Shown here: piece after piece, positions 52,694 through 60,413 of the stretch
Layout: each line of letters begins with the position of its first letter
How positions within the stretch are numbered: the stretch's first letter is position 1
Notes under the pieces: model-generated
Databases searched by the model: none
What the model saw: only the letters and a program-made list of their open reading frames with translations
What the model was told of the DNA's origin: nothing
Assembly: GCA_040752115.1 (NCBI GenBank)
Contig: JBFMFB010000010.1
Coordinates: 9,546 to 73,545, forward strand
Length of the DNA stretch: 64,000 nt
Origin: JBFMFB01 sp040752115
Lineage (GTDB): Bacteria; Pseudomonadota; Gammaproteobacteria; Burkholderiales; Sulfuricellaceae
Direction: 5' to 3'
Position numbers and translations under genes: made by a program

Positions 52694-53299
52694 GTGTTTA
52701 CGGGGATTGTCGAAGCGGTGGGCCGCATTGACCGGGTCGAACGGCGTGGCCAGGATGAGCGGCTGGCTATTCAAGCCGGCGGCATGGATCTGAGCGATGT
52801 TGCCGTGGGCGACAGCATCGCGGTGAACGGGGTGTGTCTGACGGTGACGGCGAAGAAGGGCAGGATGTTCTACGTCGACGTCTCCCGCGAGACCCTGAAT
52901 TGCACCGCGGGACTCGATGCGCCGGGCGAGGTCAATCTGGAAAGGGCGCTGCGCCTTTCCGACCGGCTTGGTGGTCATTTGGTGAGCGGCCATGTGGACG
53001 GCGTGGGCGAAGTGCTGAGATTTCAGCCGGCGGGCGAATGCTTCGAACTGGGCATCCGGGCGCCTGGCGCGCTGGCGCGCTATATCGCGCACAAGGGATC
53101 GATCGCCGTAAATGGTGTCAGCCTGACGGTGAACCGGGTAAATGGCCACGAATTCAGCACCAACCTCGTTCCGCATACCCTGGAGGCGACCAATCTGAAA
53201 CATCTGGTGCCGGGGGAACGGGTGAATCTGGAGGTGGATCTGGTGGCGCGCTATCTGGAAAGAATGCTGCAATCCCAGAACCCGAGCGACAAGGACTAA
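52694..53299 (+). CDS. ribE: riboflavin synthase alpha subunit RibE
   Basis: Dismutates two lumazines to riboflavin. 201 aa from GTG 52694. MFTGIVEAVG start, then two homologous beta-barrel repeats, each with SIAVNGVCLTV / SIAVNGVSLTV and GGHLVSGHVDG. Also called ribC in E. coli. Confidence 0.97.
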   Translation: MFTGIVEAVGRIDRVERRGQDERLAIQAGGMDLSDVAVGDSIAVNGVCLTVTAKKGRMFYVDVSRETLNCTAGLDAPGEVNLERALRLSDRLGGHLVSGHVDGVGEVLRFQPAGECFELGIRAPGALARYIAHKGSIAVNGVSLTVNRVNGHEFSTNLVPHTLEATNLKHLVPGERVNLEVDLVARYLERMLQSQNPSDKD

Positions 53300-53322
53300 A
53301 TCTTGGAAAAGCAAAAAAGCAA

Positions 53323-53473
53323 TTAACCACGAATTGCACGAATGAAACGCGAATGTTCACGAATAATCAACCAGAAAATGGTATTCAACGCCGATGAACA
53401 GGGATAAACGCAGATGTTTCAACCTGGATTATCCATCCAGGTATTCGTGAAAATTCGTGTCATTCGTGGTTAA
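53323..53473. repeat. long family-D palindromic element between ribE and ribB
   Basis: The left arm from 53323 (TTAACCACGAATTGCACGAA) pairs with the right arm ending 53473 (TTCGTGTCATTCGTGGTTAA). The interior includes a second stem ACCTGGAT-TATCC-ATCCAGGT and a GCCGATGAACAGGGATAAACG stretch. Fills most of the 200-bp ribE-ribB gap. No FMN riboswitch motif is seen in the gap. Confidence 0.8.
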
Positions 53474-53499
53474 CTGCCGTTTGTTGCAAGGCTAAATAC

Positions 53500-54618
53500 A
53501 TGACGATCACCCCGATTCAAGACATCATCGCCGACATCAAGGCCGGCAAAATGGTCATCCTGGTGGATGAGGAGGACCGCGAGAACGAGGGCGATCTGGT
53601 GCTGGCCGCCGAGTTCGTCACGGCCGAGCAGATCAACTTCATGGCCAAATACGGCCGCGGCCTGATTTGCCTGACGTTGAACGAGTCGCGCTGCCGCCAG
53701 CTCGACCTGCCGCTGATGGTGACGCGCAACCGTTCGCCGCTTGGCACCAACTTCACGCTCTCGATCGAGGCGGCAGAAGGCGTGACTACCGGCATTTCTG
53801 CTGCAGACCGCGCCCGTACCGTGCTTGCAGCGGTAAAGAAGGATGCCAAACCGGAGGATATCGTCCAGCCCGGCCATATATTCCCGCTGATGGCGCAGAC
53901 CGGCGGCGTGCTGGCGCGCGCCGGCCATACCGAGGCAGGCTGCGACTTGGCGATGCTGGCGGGATTGGAGCCGGCGGCGGTGATCTGCGAAATCCTGAAG
54001 GATAACGGCGAAATGGCGCGCCTGCCCGATCTGCTCGAATTCGCCCGGATGCATGGCCTGAAGATCGGTACCATCGCCGACCTGATTCATTACCGCGGGC
54101 AAACCGAAAAACTGGTCGAGCGCGTGGCCGAGCGGCAGGTTCAGACCCTCTACGGCGAGTTCCGGCTGATTGCCTATCGCGACCAGACGGCTGCCAACGA
54201 GATCCATCTGGCGCTGGTCAAGGGTGAGATCGACCCCAGGCGGGAAACCCTGGTGCGGGTGCACGAGCCGTTGTCGGTGATCGACCTGCTGGACGAAGGT
54301 GCGAGCGAACATTCGTGGAGTGTGCACCAGGCGATGCGGGCGATCAGCGCGGCCGAAAACGGGGTGATCGTGCTGTTCCGCCGCCCTGAGCCGCCCGAGA
54401 CCCTGCTGGAGCGGGTGATGCACGCCCACCCCATCAAGGCGCCGGCCAAGATGGATTTGCGGGGGTACGGCATCGGGGCGCAGATTTTGAAAGATCTGAA
54501 CGTAGGGAAAATGCGTCTTCTGGCTATCCCCCGCAAAATGCCGAGCATGGCGGGGTTCGATCTGGAGGTGACGGGTTATGTCATGCCCGGAGACGCTGCG
54601 GACGGAAAATCCAAATAA
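53500..54618 (+). CDS. ribB: 3,4-dihydroxy-2-butanone 4-phosphate synthase with degenerate GTP cyclohydrolase II-like domain
   Basis: 372 aa. The N-terminal RibB domain (1-205) is intact: VDEEDRENEGDLVLAAE, RAGHTEAGCDLA. The C-terminal part aligns with RibA but lacks its zinc cysteines: where RibA has a CDCG-type cluster this protein reads VRVHEPLSVIDLLDEGASEHSW, so GTP cyclohydrolase activity is not expected. Such RibBX proteins are known in proteobacteria. A separate ribA must be elsewhere. Confidence 0.93.
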   Translation: MTITPIQDIIADIKAGKMVILVDEEDRENEGDLVLAAEFVTAEQINFMAKYGRGLICLTLNESRCRQLDLPLMVTRNRSPLGTNFTLSIEAAEGVTTGISAADRARTVLAAVKKDAKPEDIVQPGHIFPLMAQTGGVLARAGHTEAGCDLAMLAGLEPAAVICEILKDNGEMARLPDLLEFARMHGLKIGTIADLIHYRGQTEKLVERVAERQVQTLYGEFRLIAYRDQTAANEIHLALVKGEIDPRRETLVRVHEPLSVIDLLDEGASEHSWSVHQAMRAISAAENGVIVLFRRPEPPETLLERVMHAHPIKAPAKMDLRGYGIGAQILKDLNVGKMRLLAIPRKMPSMAGFDLEVTGYVMPGDAADGKSK

Positions 54619-54636
54619 TTCTTGGGCGATTGGAAA

Positions 54637-55116
54637 ATGGCGAGAAGATACGACAGCATTTTTGAATTCGAGAAAAATCTGAATGGCGAGGGGCTGCGCA
54701 TCGGCATAGTCATGAGCCGGTTCAACATCGATGTGTGCGAAGGGCTGCTGGGCGCGTGCGTGGAAACCCTCCTCAAACAGGGCGTGTTGCCGGAAAGCAT
54801 GACGTTGGCTACGGTGCCGGGTGCGCTGGAAATTCCGCTGGCGCTGGAAAAACTGGCGCAAAGCGGCAGGTATGACGCTTTGGTGGCGCTGGGAGCGGTA
54901 ATTCGCGGCGAGACTTTTCATTTCGAGATTGTCGCTACCGAGTCCGCCAGCGGCATTGGCCGGGTGCAGACGGATACCGGCGTCCCCGTGGCAAACGCCG
55001 TGCTGACGACCGATACCGACGAGCAGGCGCTGGCACGTATGAGCGAAAAGGGCACCGATGCGGCCTTGGTGGCGATCGAAATGGCTAATCTGGTGAAAGC
55101 GATGGGCGTGCGATGA
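54637..55116 (+). CDS. ribH: 6,7-dimethyl-8-ribityllumazine synthase RibH
   Basis: Condenses RibB and RibD products. 159 aa from ATG 54637 (an in-frame TTG at 54622 is less likely). RIGIVMSRFN, TVPGALEIPLALEKL, ALGAVIRGETFHFEIVA and the GTDAALVAIEMANL tail are conserved. ATGA overlap with nusB. Confidence 0.96.
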   Translation: MARRYDSIFEFEKNLNGEGLRIGIVMSRFNIDVCEGLLGACVETLLKQGVLPESMTLATVPGALEIPLALEKLAQSGRYDALVALGAVIRGETFHFEIVATESASGIGRVQTDTGVPVANAVLTTDTDEQALARMSEKGTDAALVAIEMANLVKAMGVR

Positions 55117-55547
55117 GGAAAAACCGGCGCAAGGCGCGCGAACTGGCAATGCAGGGGATCTATGAATGGAGGGTTGCCGGAAACGCGGTCGAAGTGATCG
55201 AGCGTCAACTGCAGGAGGACGAGGATTACCGGAAATGCGACGAAGAACACTTCGCCGCATTGCTTCGCGGCGCGACCGGCGAAGCGTCCGGCCTGGAGGA
55301 ACTGCTCCGGTCTTGTCTTGATCGTCCCGTGGCGGAACTGACCCCGGTGGAATACGCCATCCTCCTGCTGGCGGCGTTCGAAATGCGCCGTTTCCCCGAA
55401 ATCCCATACCGGGTGGTGATCAACGAGGCGGTAGAACTGGCCAAACAGTACGGCAGCGCCGAGGGTTACAAATACGTGAACGGCGTGCTGGACAAGCTTG
55501 CCGCCGGTGTCCGGGCGGTCGAGGTGGCGGCGAGGAGGGCCGGCTGA
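55113..55547 (+). CDS. nusB: transcription antitermination factor NusB
   Basis: All-helical protein binding boxA RNA, 144 aa. RRKARELAMQGIYEWRV, EYAILLLAAFEMRRFPEIPYRVVINEAVELAKQYG and KYVNGVLDKLA are typical. Placed after ribH as in many proteobacteria. Its likely target, an rrn boxA, is present at 63874. Confidence 0.96.
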   Translation: MRKNRRKARELAMQGIYEWRVAGNAVEVIERQLQEDEDYRKCDEEHFAALLRGATGEASGLEELLRSCLDRPVAELTPVEYAILLLAAFEMRRFPEIPYRVVINEAVELAKQYGSAEGYKYVNGVLDKLAAGVRAVEVAARRAG

Positions 55548-55620
55548 CCGTTTGTCGTATTTCTTAATTGATGCGCCGTAGCCTCGATTCAGGCCGGGAT
55601 TTCAGGGCGGCGGTCCGTAT

Positions 55621-55650
55621 TTGACAGCCGGGAGAACTTCGACATAGAAT
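55621..55650 (+). promoter_or_regulatory. sigma-70 promoter of rplM-rpsI
   Basis: TTGACA (55621-55626), 18-bp spacer, TAGAAT (55645-55650). Start site near 55657, giving a ~31-nt leader. Confidence 0.7.
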
Positions 55651-55687
55651 ACGCACCTTTCTCTTTCTAGAATTACTGGATTTCTGC

Positions 55688-56116
55688 ATGAAAACCTTTT
55701 CTGCAAAACCACACGAAGTAAAGCGCGAGTGGTATGTGGTGGACGCCACCGACAAAGTTTTGGGCCGCCTGGCCAGCGAGATCGCGCATCGCCTGCGCGG
55801 CAAGCACAAGGCGGAGTACACGCCCCATGTGGATACCGGCGACTACATCGTGGTGGTGAACGCCGAGAAGCTGCGCGTGACCGGCAACAAGGCCGAGGAC
55901 AAGGTTTATCACCGCCATTCCGGCTATCCCGGCGGTATATACAGCACCAATTTCACCAAGATGCAGGCGCGCTTTCCGGGCCGTGTTCTGGAAAAGGCGG
56001 TCAAGGGCATGCTGCCGAAAGGGCCGCTGGGCTATGCGATGCTGAAGAAGCTCAAGGTATACCGTGGGTCAGAGCACCAGCATGTCGCGCAGCAACCGAA
56101 AGTATTGGAAATCTAA
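55688..56116 (+). CDS. rplM: 50S ribosomal protein L13
   Basis: 142 aa, exact family length. MKTFSAKPHEVKREWYVVDATDKVLGRLAS, HVDTGDYIVVVNAEKLRVTGNK and GMLPKGPLGYAMLKKLKVY are conserved. Pairs with rpsI 9 bp downstream. Confidence 0.98.
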   Translation: MKTFSAKPHEVKREWYVVDATDKVLGRLASEIAHRLRGKHKAEYTPHVDTGDYIVVVNAEKLRVTGNKAEDKVYHRHSGYPGGIYSTNFTKMQARFPGRVLEKAVKGMLPKGPLGYAMLKKLKVYRGSEHQHVAQQPKVLEI

Positions 56117-56125
56117 GGAATCCCC

Positions 56126-56518
56126 ATGATCGGAAACTACAATTACGGCACCGGCCGGCGCAAGAGCTCGGTAGCCCGCGTTTTCATCAAGTCCGGCAAG
56201 GGCGACATTGTCGTCAACGGCAAGCCACTGGACGAGTATTTTTCCCGCGAAACAGGGCGTATGGTTGTGCGCCAGCCGCTGGAGCTGACCAATAACCAGG
56301 CTGCATTCGACATCATGGTCAATGTTTCCGGCGGGGGCGAAACCGGCCAGGCGGGCGCGGTGCGCCACGGAATCACGCGCGCGCTGATCGATTACGACGC
56401 GGCGTTGAAGAGCACGCTGAGCAAGGCCGGCCTGGTTACCCGCGATGCCCGCGAGGTCGAGCGGAAAAAAGTCGGTTTGCGCAAAGCGCGTCGCCGCAAA
56501 CAGTTCTCCAAGCGTTGA
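56126..56518 (+). CDS. rpsI: 30S ribosomal protein S9
   Basis: 130 aa. YGTGRRKSSVARVF start, GGGETGQAGAVRHGITRALIDYD, and the basic C-terminus KKVGLRKARRRKQFSKR that reaches the P-site tRNA. Confidence 0.98.
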   Translation: MIGNYNYGTGRRKSSVARVFIKSGKGDIVVNGKPLDEYFSRETGRMVVRQPLELTNNQAAFDIMVNVSGGGETGQAGAVRHGITRALIDYDAALKSTLSKAGLVTRDAREVERKKVGLRKARRRKQFSKR

Positions 56519-56540
56519 TTCATTACCGCTTGTTCAGAAA

Positions 56541-56563
56541 GCCGCCTGCGGGCGGCTTTTTTG
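56541..56563 (+). terminator. Rho-independent terminator after rpsI
   Basis: GCCGCC-TGCG-GGCGGC stem followed directly by TTTTTTG. Confidence 0.88.
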
Positions 56564-56624
56564 TTGCCTATCGGTAGCGGCGTGTTTATGATTGAATTAC
56601 CGTTTTGGCCAAAGAGTTGACGCA

Positions 56625-57653
56625 ATGATCAAAGTTGGAATCGTAGGGGGAACCGGGTATACCGGCGTGGAATTGCTGCGGCTGCTGGCGCAGCACCCGG
56701 AAGTGAAGATCGAGGTGATTACCTCGCGCAAGGAGGCGGGCATGGCGGTGTGCGACATGTTCCCAAATTTGCGCGGCAGGCTTGATCTCGCTTTTTCCGA
56801 TCCTGCCGAGGCACCGCTTGCCGGCTGCGATGTGGCGTTCTTCGCCACGCCCAACGGGGTGGCCATGCAGCAGGTCAAAGAGCTGCTGGACGCCGGCGTA
56901 AGGGTAATCGACCTGGCTGCGGATTTCCGCATCAAGGACGTAGCGGAGTGGGAGAAGTGGTACGGCATGAAGCATGCCTGCCCGGAACTGATTGCCGAAG
57001 CGGTGTATGGCCTGCCGGAAATCAACCGCGCGCAGATCAAGGGTGCGCGCCTGATTGCCAATCCCGGCTGCTATCCGACGGCAGTGCAATTGGGCTTTTT
57101 GCCGCTGGTTGAGGCCGGCGCGGTCGATCTCGGCCATCTGGTCGCCGATGCCAAGTCGGGCGTTTCCGGCGCCGGGCGCAAAGCGGAAGTGCATACCCTG
57201 TTTAGCGAGGCGGCGGACAATTTTAAGGCATACGGTGTGCCCGGCCATCGCCATTTACCGGAAATCTCGCAGGGGCTTTCCCGCGTCGCGGGACGGGGGA
57301 TCGGCCTGACGTTCGTGCCGCATTTGACCCCCCTGATCCGCGGCATCCATGCCACACTGTATGCGCGCCTGACCAAGGAAGTCGACTTGCAGGCGCTGTT
57401 CGAGACGCGCTACGCGGATGAATATTTCGTGGATATTCTGCCCCCGGGGTCTCATCCGGAAACCCGCTCGGTGCGGGCCGGGAATTTCTGCCGCATCGCC
57501 GTGCACCGTCCCCAGGGAGGCGACATGGTGGTGGTGCTTTCGGTGATCGACAATCTGGTCAAGGGTGCGGCCGGCCAAGCGGTGCAGAACATGAACATCC
57601 TGTTCGATTTTCCTGAAACCACGGGTTTGCAGCAAATTTCTCTGCTACCATGA
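56625..57653 (+). CDS. argC: N-acetyl-gamma-glutamyl-phosphate reductase ArgC
   Basis: NADPH-dependent third step of arginine synthesis. 342 aa from ATG 56625. VGIVGGTGYTGVELLRLL (nucleotide binding), NPGCYPTAVQLG with the catalytic Cys, SGVSGAGRKAEV and PGHRHLPEI with the catalytic His. ATGA overlap with the next gene. Confidence 0.97.
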   Translation: MIKVGIVGGTGYTGVELLRLLAQHPEVKIEVITSRKEAGMAVCDMFPNLRGRLDLAFSDPAEAPLAGCDVAFFATPNGVAMQQVKELLDAGVRVIDLAADFRIKDVAEWEKWYGMKHACPELIAEAVYGLPEINRAQIKGARLIANPGCYPTAVQLGFLPLVEAGAVDLGHLVADAKSGVSGAGRKAEVHTLFSEAADNFKAYGVPGHRHLPEISQGLSRVAGRGIGLTFVPHLTPLIRGIHATLYARLTKEVDLQALFETRYADEYFVDILPPGSHPETRSVRAGNFCRIAVHRPQGGDMVVVLSVIDNLVKGAAGQAVQNMNILFDFPETTGLQQISLLP

Positions 57654-58393
57654 AATTCGTTAGAGCGGTCAAGCGGAGATATGGAATCGCCGTGCGCCGT
57701 GTGGCGGTAAAAACGCATGTAGCATGGTACTGGCGCGGTTTCTTGCTGCTGTTCGTTCTGGGCCTCGGCGGGGTGGCGGTCTGGTGGATTTATGATGAAA
57801 ATCACAGATCGGTTTGGCTGGAGCAGGGCATCGCCGAGCAGGAACTGCAGAAACTGAGGCAGGAGGCATCGCGGTTGCAGGTGGAAAACAGCGGCCTGCA
57901 AACCATCGCGCTGAAGAACGAGCGTTATTCCAAGATCGAGAGCGCGGCGCAGAATGACCTGACGCGGGCCATCAAGGCATTGCAGGCAGAAAATGCGCGT
58001 CTCAAGGAAGAGGTAACTTTCTTCCGCACCATGATGGCGCCGGGGCAGGGCGAAGGGTCGGTCAGCATCTACCGCTTTGAAGTGGAGCGCGACGCCCTGC
58101 CGGGCGAATACCGTTACCGGGTGCTGTTGCTGCAATCCGGGCAGCGCAGGCATGAATTCCGGGGGCGCCTGCAGCTGGTGGTCGATCTGGTTCAGGACGG
58201 GAGGAAAGTGGTGCTGAATGTCCCGGAGGCGGGGCAGGCGCTGCAAACGCACAGAATCAGCTTCAAATACTACCAGCGCATGGAGGGGAGCTTCAGAGTG
58301 AGCCCTTCGGCTCTGGTAAAGAACGTTCAGGTGCGGGTGTTCGAGGACAATGCGGCTCAGCCGAAATTGACGAAAACAGCGAGTCTGTCCTGA
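57650..58393 (+). CDS. membrane-anchored coiled-coil protein, DUF6776-like
   Basis: 247 aa. A basic cytoplasmic start, one membrane helix (FLLLFVLGLGGVAVWWIYD), a coiled coil of ~80 residues (LRQEASRLQVENSGLQTIAL ... LQAENARLKEEVTFF) and a C-terminal beta-rich domain. I recall DUF6776 for this family in betaproteobacteria; function unknown. It sits between argC (ATGA overlap) and bactofilin (21 bp), suggesting a role with the bactofilin scaffold or envelope. Confidence 0.78.
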   Translation: MKFVRAVKRRYGIAVRRVAVKTHVAWYWRGFLLLFVLGLGGVAVWWIYDENHRSVWLEQGIAEQELQKLRQEASRLQVENSGLQTIALKNERYSKIESAAQNDLTRAIKALQAENARLKEEVTFFRTMMAPGQGEGSVSIYRFEVERDALPGEYRYRVLLLQSGQRRHEFRGRLQLVVDLVQDGRKVVLNVPEAGQALQTHRISFKYYQRMEGSFRVSPSALVKNVQVRVFEDNAAQPKLTKTASLS

Positions 58394-58414
58394 CTCGGGA
58401 AAAGGGGGTGGATC

Positions 58415-58828
58415 ATGTTTTTTGGGAACAAAAAGGTCAAGCCGCAAAACCGCATTGACAGCCTGATCGGCCATGGCACGAAAATCGAAGGGAATGTGAG
58501 TTTTGCCGGCGGCCTGCGGGTGGACGGTTACATCAAGGGCAACGTTACCTCCAGCGACGGCCAGGCCGCCACGCTGGTGCTTAGCGAGCAGGGACAGATC
58601 GAGGGTGCAATTCACGTCTCGCATGTCGTGATCAACGGCGAGGTGGTGGGGCCGGTTTATGCGACCGAGTATGTGGAACTTCAGACGAAATCCAGGGTCA
58701 CAGGCGATGTCTTTTACAAGACGCTGGAAATGCATGTGGGGGCGATCGTGGAGGGAAAGCTGGTGCATCAGGAAGGGGATGTTGAGCCGCGCCCCGTGAA
58801 AGAGGCGGGCTTGGAAGCCGCATCTTGA
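58415..58828 (+). CDS. bactofilin (polymer-forming cytoskeletal protein)
   Basis: 137 aa. Central right-handed beta-helix of regular repeats (IDSLIGHGTKIEGNVSFAGGLRVDGYIKGNV... LVLSEQGQIEGAIHVSHVVINGEVVGPV) flanked by short disordered tails. Bactofilins form filaments that organise cell-wall enzymes; two M23 peptidases are encoded in the window, one close by. Confidence 0.93.
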   Translation: MFFGNKKVKPQNRIDSLIGHGTKIEGNVSFAGGLRVDGYIKGNVTSSDGQAATLVLSEQGQIEGAIHVSHVVINGEVVGPVYATEYVELQTKSRVTGDVFYKTLEMHVGAIVEGKLVHQEGDVEPRPVKEAGLEAAS

Positions 58829-58851
58829 CGCTCTGAGCGCGTCGCCTGCCA

Positions 58852-58880
58852 TTGACCGGGCATCCCTGGCGTTGGATAAT
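58852..58880 (+). promoter_or_regulatory. sigma-70 promoter of erpA
   Basis: TTGACC (58852-58857), 17-bp spacer, GATAAT (58875-58880), then AAGGAG before the erpA start. Confidence 0.6.
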
Positions 58881-58913
58881 GTTTTTTAGTAATGATTTTC
58901 CAAGGAGTACGAA

Positions 58914-59264
58914 ATGAATGCAGTGACCGAAATGCCCTGCCCCCTCGTCTTTACCGACAATGCGGCAAACAAGGTGAAGAGCCTGATCGAAGAGGAAGGC
59001 ACCCCTGACCTCAAATTGCGCGTGTTCGTCAGCGGTGGCGGCTGCTCCGGTTTCCAGTACGGCTTTACCTTCGACGAAGTGGCCAACGAGGACGATACCG
59101 TAGTCGAGAAAAACGGCGTGACGCTGCTGATCGATCCGATGAGTTTCCAGTATCTGGCGGGCGCAGAAATTGACTATCAGGAAGGGCTGGAAGGATCGCA
59201 GTTCGTGATCAAGAATCCGAACGCCACCACCACCTGCGGCTGCGGGTCTTCATTTTCGGCTTGA
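58914..59264 (+). CDS. erpA: iron-sulfur cluster insertion protein ErpA
   Basis: A-type carrier delivering Fe-S clusters, 116 aa. Three conserved cysteines: Cys44 in SGGGCSGFQYG and Cys108/Cys110 in TTCGCGSSFSA at the C-terminus. The GGGCSGFQYGFTFDE motif favours ErpA over IscA. Own promoter and terminator. Confidence 0.95.
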   Translation: MNAVTEMPCPLVFTDNAANKVKSLIEEEGTPDLKLRVFVSGGGCSGFQYGFTFDEVANEDDTVVEKNGVTLLIDPMSFQYLAGAEIDYQEGLEGSQFVIKNPNATTTCGCGSSFSA

Positions 59265-59278
59265 TCTGATCTTTTCGC

Positions 59279-59307
59279 GAAAAAAGGGGCGATTGCCCCT
59301 TTTTTCG
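59279..59307. terminator. bidirectional terminator between erpA and anmK
   Basis: GAAAAAAGGGGC-GATT-GCCCCTTTTTTC: a GC stem flanked by A-run and T-run, effective on both strands of these convergent genes. Confidence 0.88.
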
Positions 59308-59309
59308 TT

Positions 59310-60410
59310 TCATGCGGGGTAAATCGCTCCCAGAATCCGCTTCCCCTTTGCCCCCGTCACCTGCGGCAGGTTGCCGGGCAACCCGGACAGGGTTTGCCGG
59401 GCAAGCCAGGCAAAGGCAACCGCCTCCACCCAGTCAGCGCCGATGCCCAGCGCATCGGTAAGTTCGATCGGCAGGGCCGGCAAGCGCTGCTCCAGGGCGC
59501 GTTTCAGCGCCGCATTATGCGCTCCGCCGCCGCACAAATAAATTTCGTCGGCATGCGGGCAGTGGCGGGCGACCGAATCCGCAATCGCGGCGGCAGTAAG
59601 CTGCAGCAGCGTCGCTTGAATATCCTCGGGGCGGTAGCCGGGAAGAAGGAACCGCTCCAGCCAGCTCAGGTTGAACATATCCCTGCCGGTGCTCTTGGGT
59701 GGCGGTTCCCCGAAAAAAGGATAGGCGAGCAGCGCCTGCAGCAGCTCCGGAATGATTTTGCCGCTTTCTGCCCACATCCCGTCCCGGTCGTAGGGCTCGT
59801 CCCGCTGCAAACCGATCCAGGCATCCAGCAACAAATTGCCGGGGCCGCAGTCGAACCCGAGAATTTCACCGTCCGCCGGCAGATCGGTGAGGTTGCTGAT
59901 GCCGCCGATATTGACGATGACGCGGTTGCGGCGGGGGGAGTGGAACATTGCAGCGTGGAAGGCAGGCACCAGTGGCGCGCCCTGCCCCCCCGCGGCGATG
60001 TCGCGGCTGCGGAAATCGGCGATTACCGTGATGCCGCTCAGCTCGGCCAGCAAAGCAGGGCTGTTCAGCTGGATGGTATAGCCCAGGTCGGGACGATGCC
60101 GCACGGTCTGGCCATGGCAGCCGAGTGCGGCCACTTGGTTCGGCCGAACATTCGCCTCTCGCAGCAGCCCCTCGATCGCAGCTGCATACCGAACAGCAAG
60201 CTCGTTGCCGGCCAGCGCCGCTCGATGCAGTTCGTCGTCGTCGGAATGATTGAGCGCCAGCAGCCGTGCACGCAATTCCGGTTCGAAAGGCTGGTATCTC
60301 GCGTGGGTCAGGCGACAGCGCCCATCTTCGAATGCGACCAGCGCCGCATCGATGCCATCGAGGCTGGTGCCGGACATGAGCCCGGCGTAATACTTCCCGC
60401 GTTCTTTCAA
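59310..60410 (-). CDS. anmK: anhydro-N-acetylmuramic acid kinase AnmK
   Basis: Phosphorylates and opens recycled anhydro-MurNAc. 366 aa. YAGLMSGTSLDGIDAALV, GCHGQTVRHRPD, NIGGISNLTDLP, FDCGPGNLLLDAW and LCGGGAHNAALKRAL are the sugar-kinase/AnmK motifs. Three bp downstream of the M23 peptidase gene, a functional pair in cell-wall turnover. Confidence 0.97.
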   Translation of the reverse strand: MKERGKYYAGLMSGTSLDGIDAALVAFEDGRCRLTHARYQPFEPELRARLLALNHSDDDELHRAALAGNELAVRYAAAIEGLLREANVRPNQVAALGCHGQTVRHRPDLGYTIQLNSPALLAELSGITVIADFRSRDIAAGGQGAPLVPAFHAAMFHSPRRNRVIVNIGGISNLTDLPADGEILGFDCGPGNLLLDAWIGLQRDEPYDRDGMWAESGKIIPELLQALLAYPFFGEPPPKSTGRDMFNLSWLERFLLPGYRPEDIQATLLQLTAAAIADSVARHCPHADEIYLCGGGAHNAALKRALEQRLPALPIELTDALGIGADWVEAVAFAWLARQTLSGLPGNLPQVTGAKGKRILGAIYPA

Positions 60411-60413
60411 GAA

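Noticed and set aside
53300..53499. FMN riboswitch upstream of ribB
   Set aside because: None of the conserved RFN motifs is present; the gap is filled by a palindromic element.
54225..54618. Functional GTP cyclohydrolase II in the ribB C-terminal half
   Set aside because: The zinc-binding cysteines are absent.
53470..55407. 645-codon open frame on the minus strand over ribB/ribH/nusB
   Set aside because: Shadow of three well-identified genes; composition is His/Gln/Arg-rich as expected for antisense translation.
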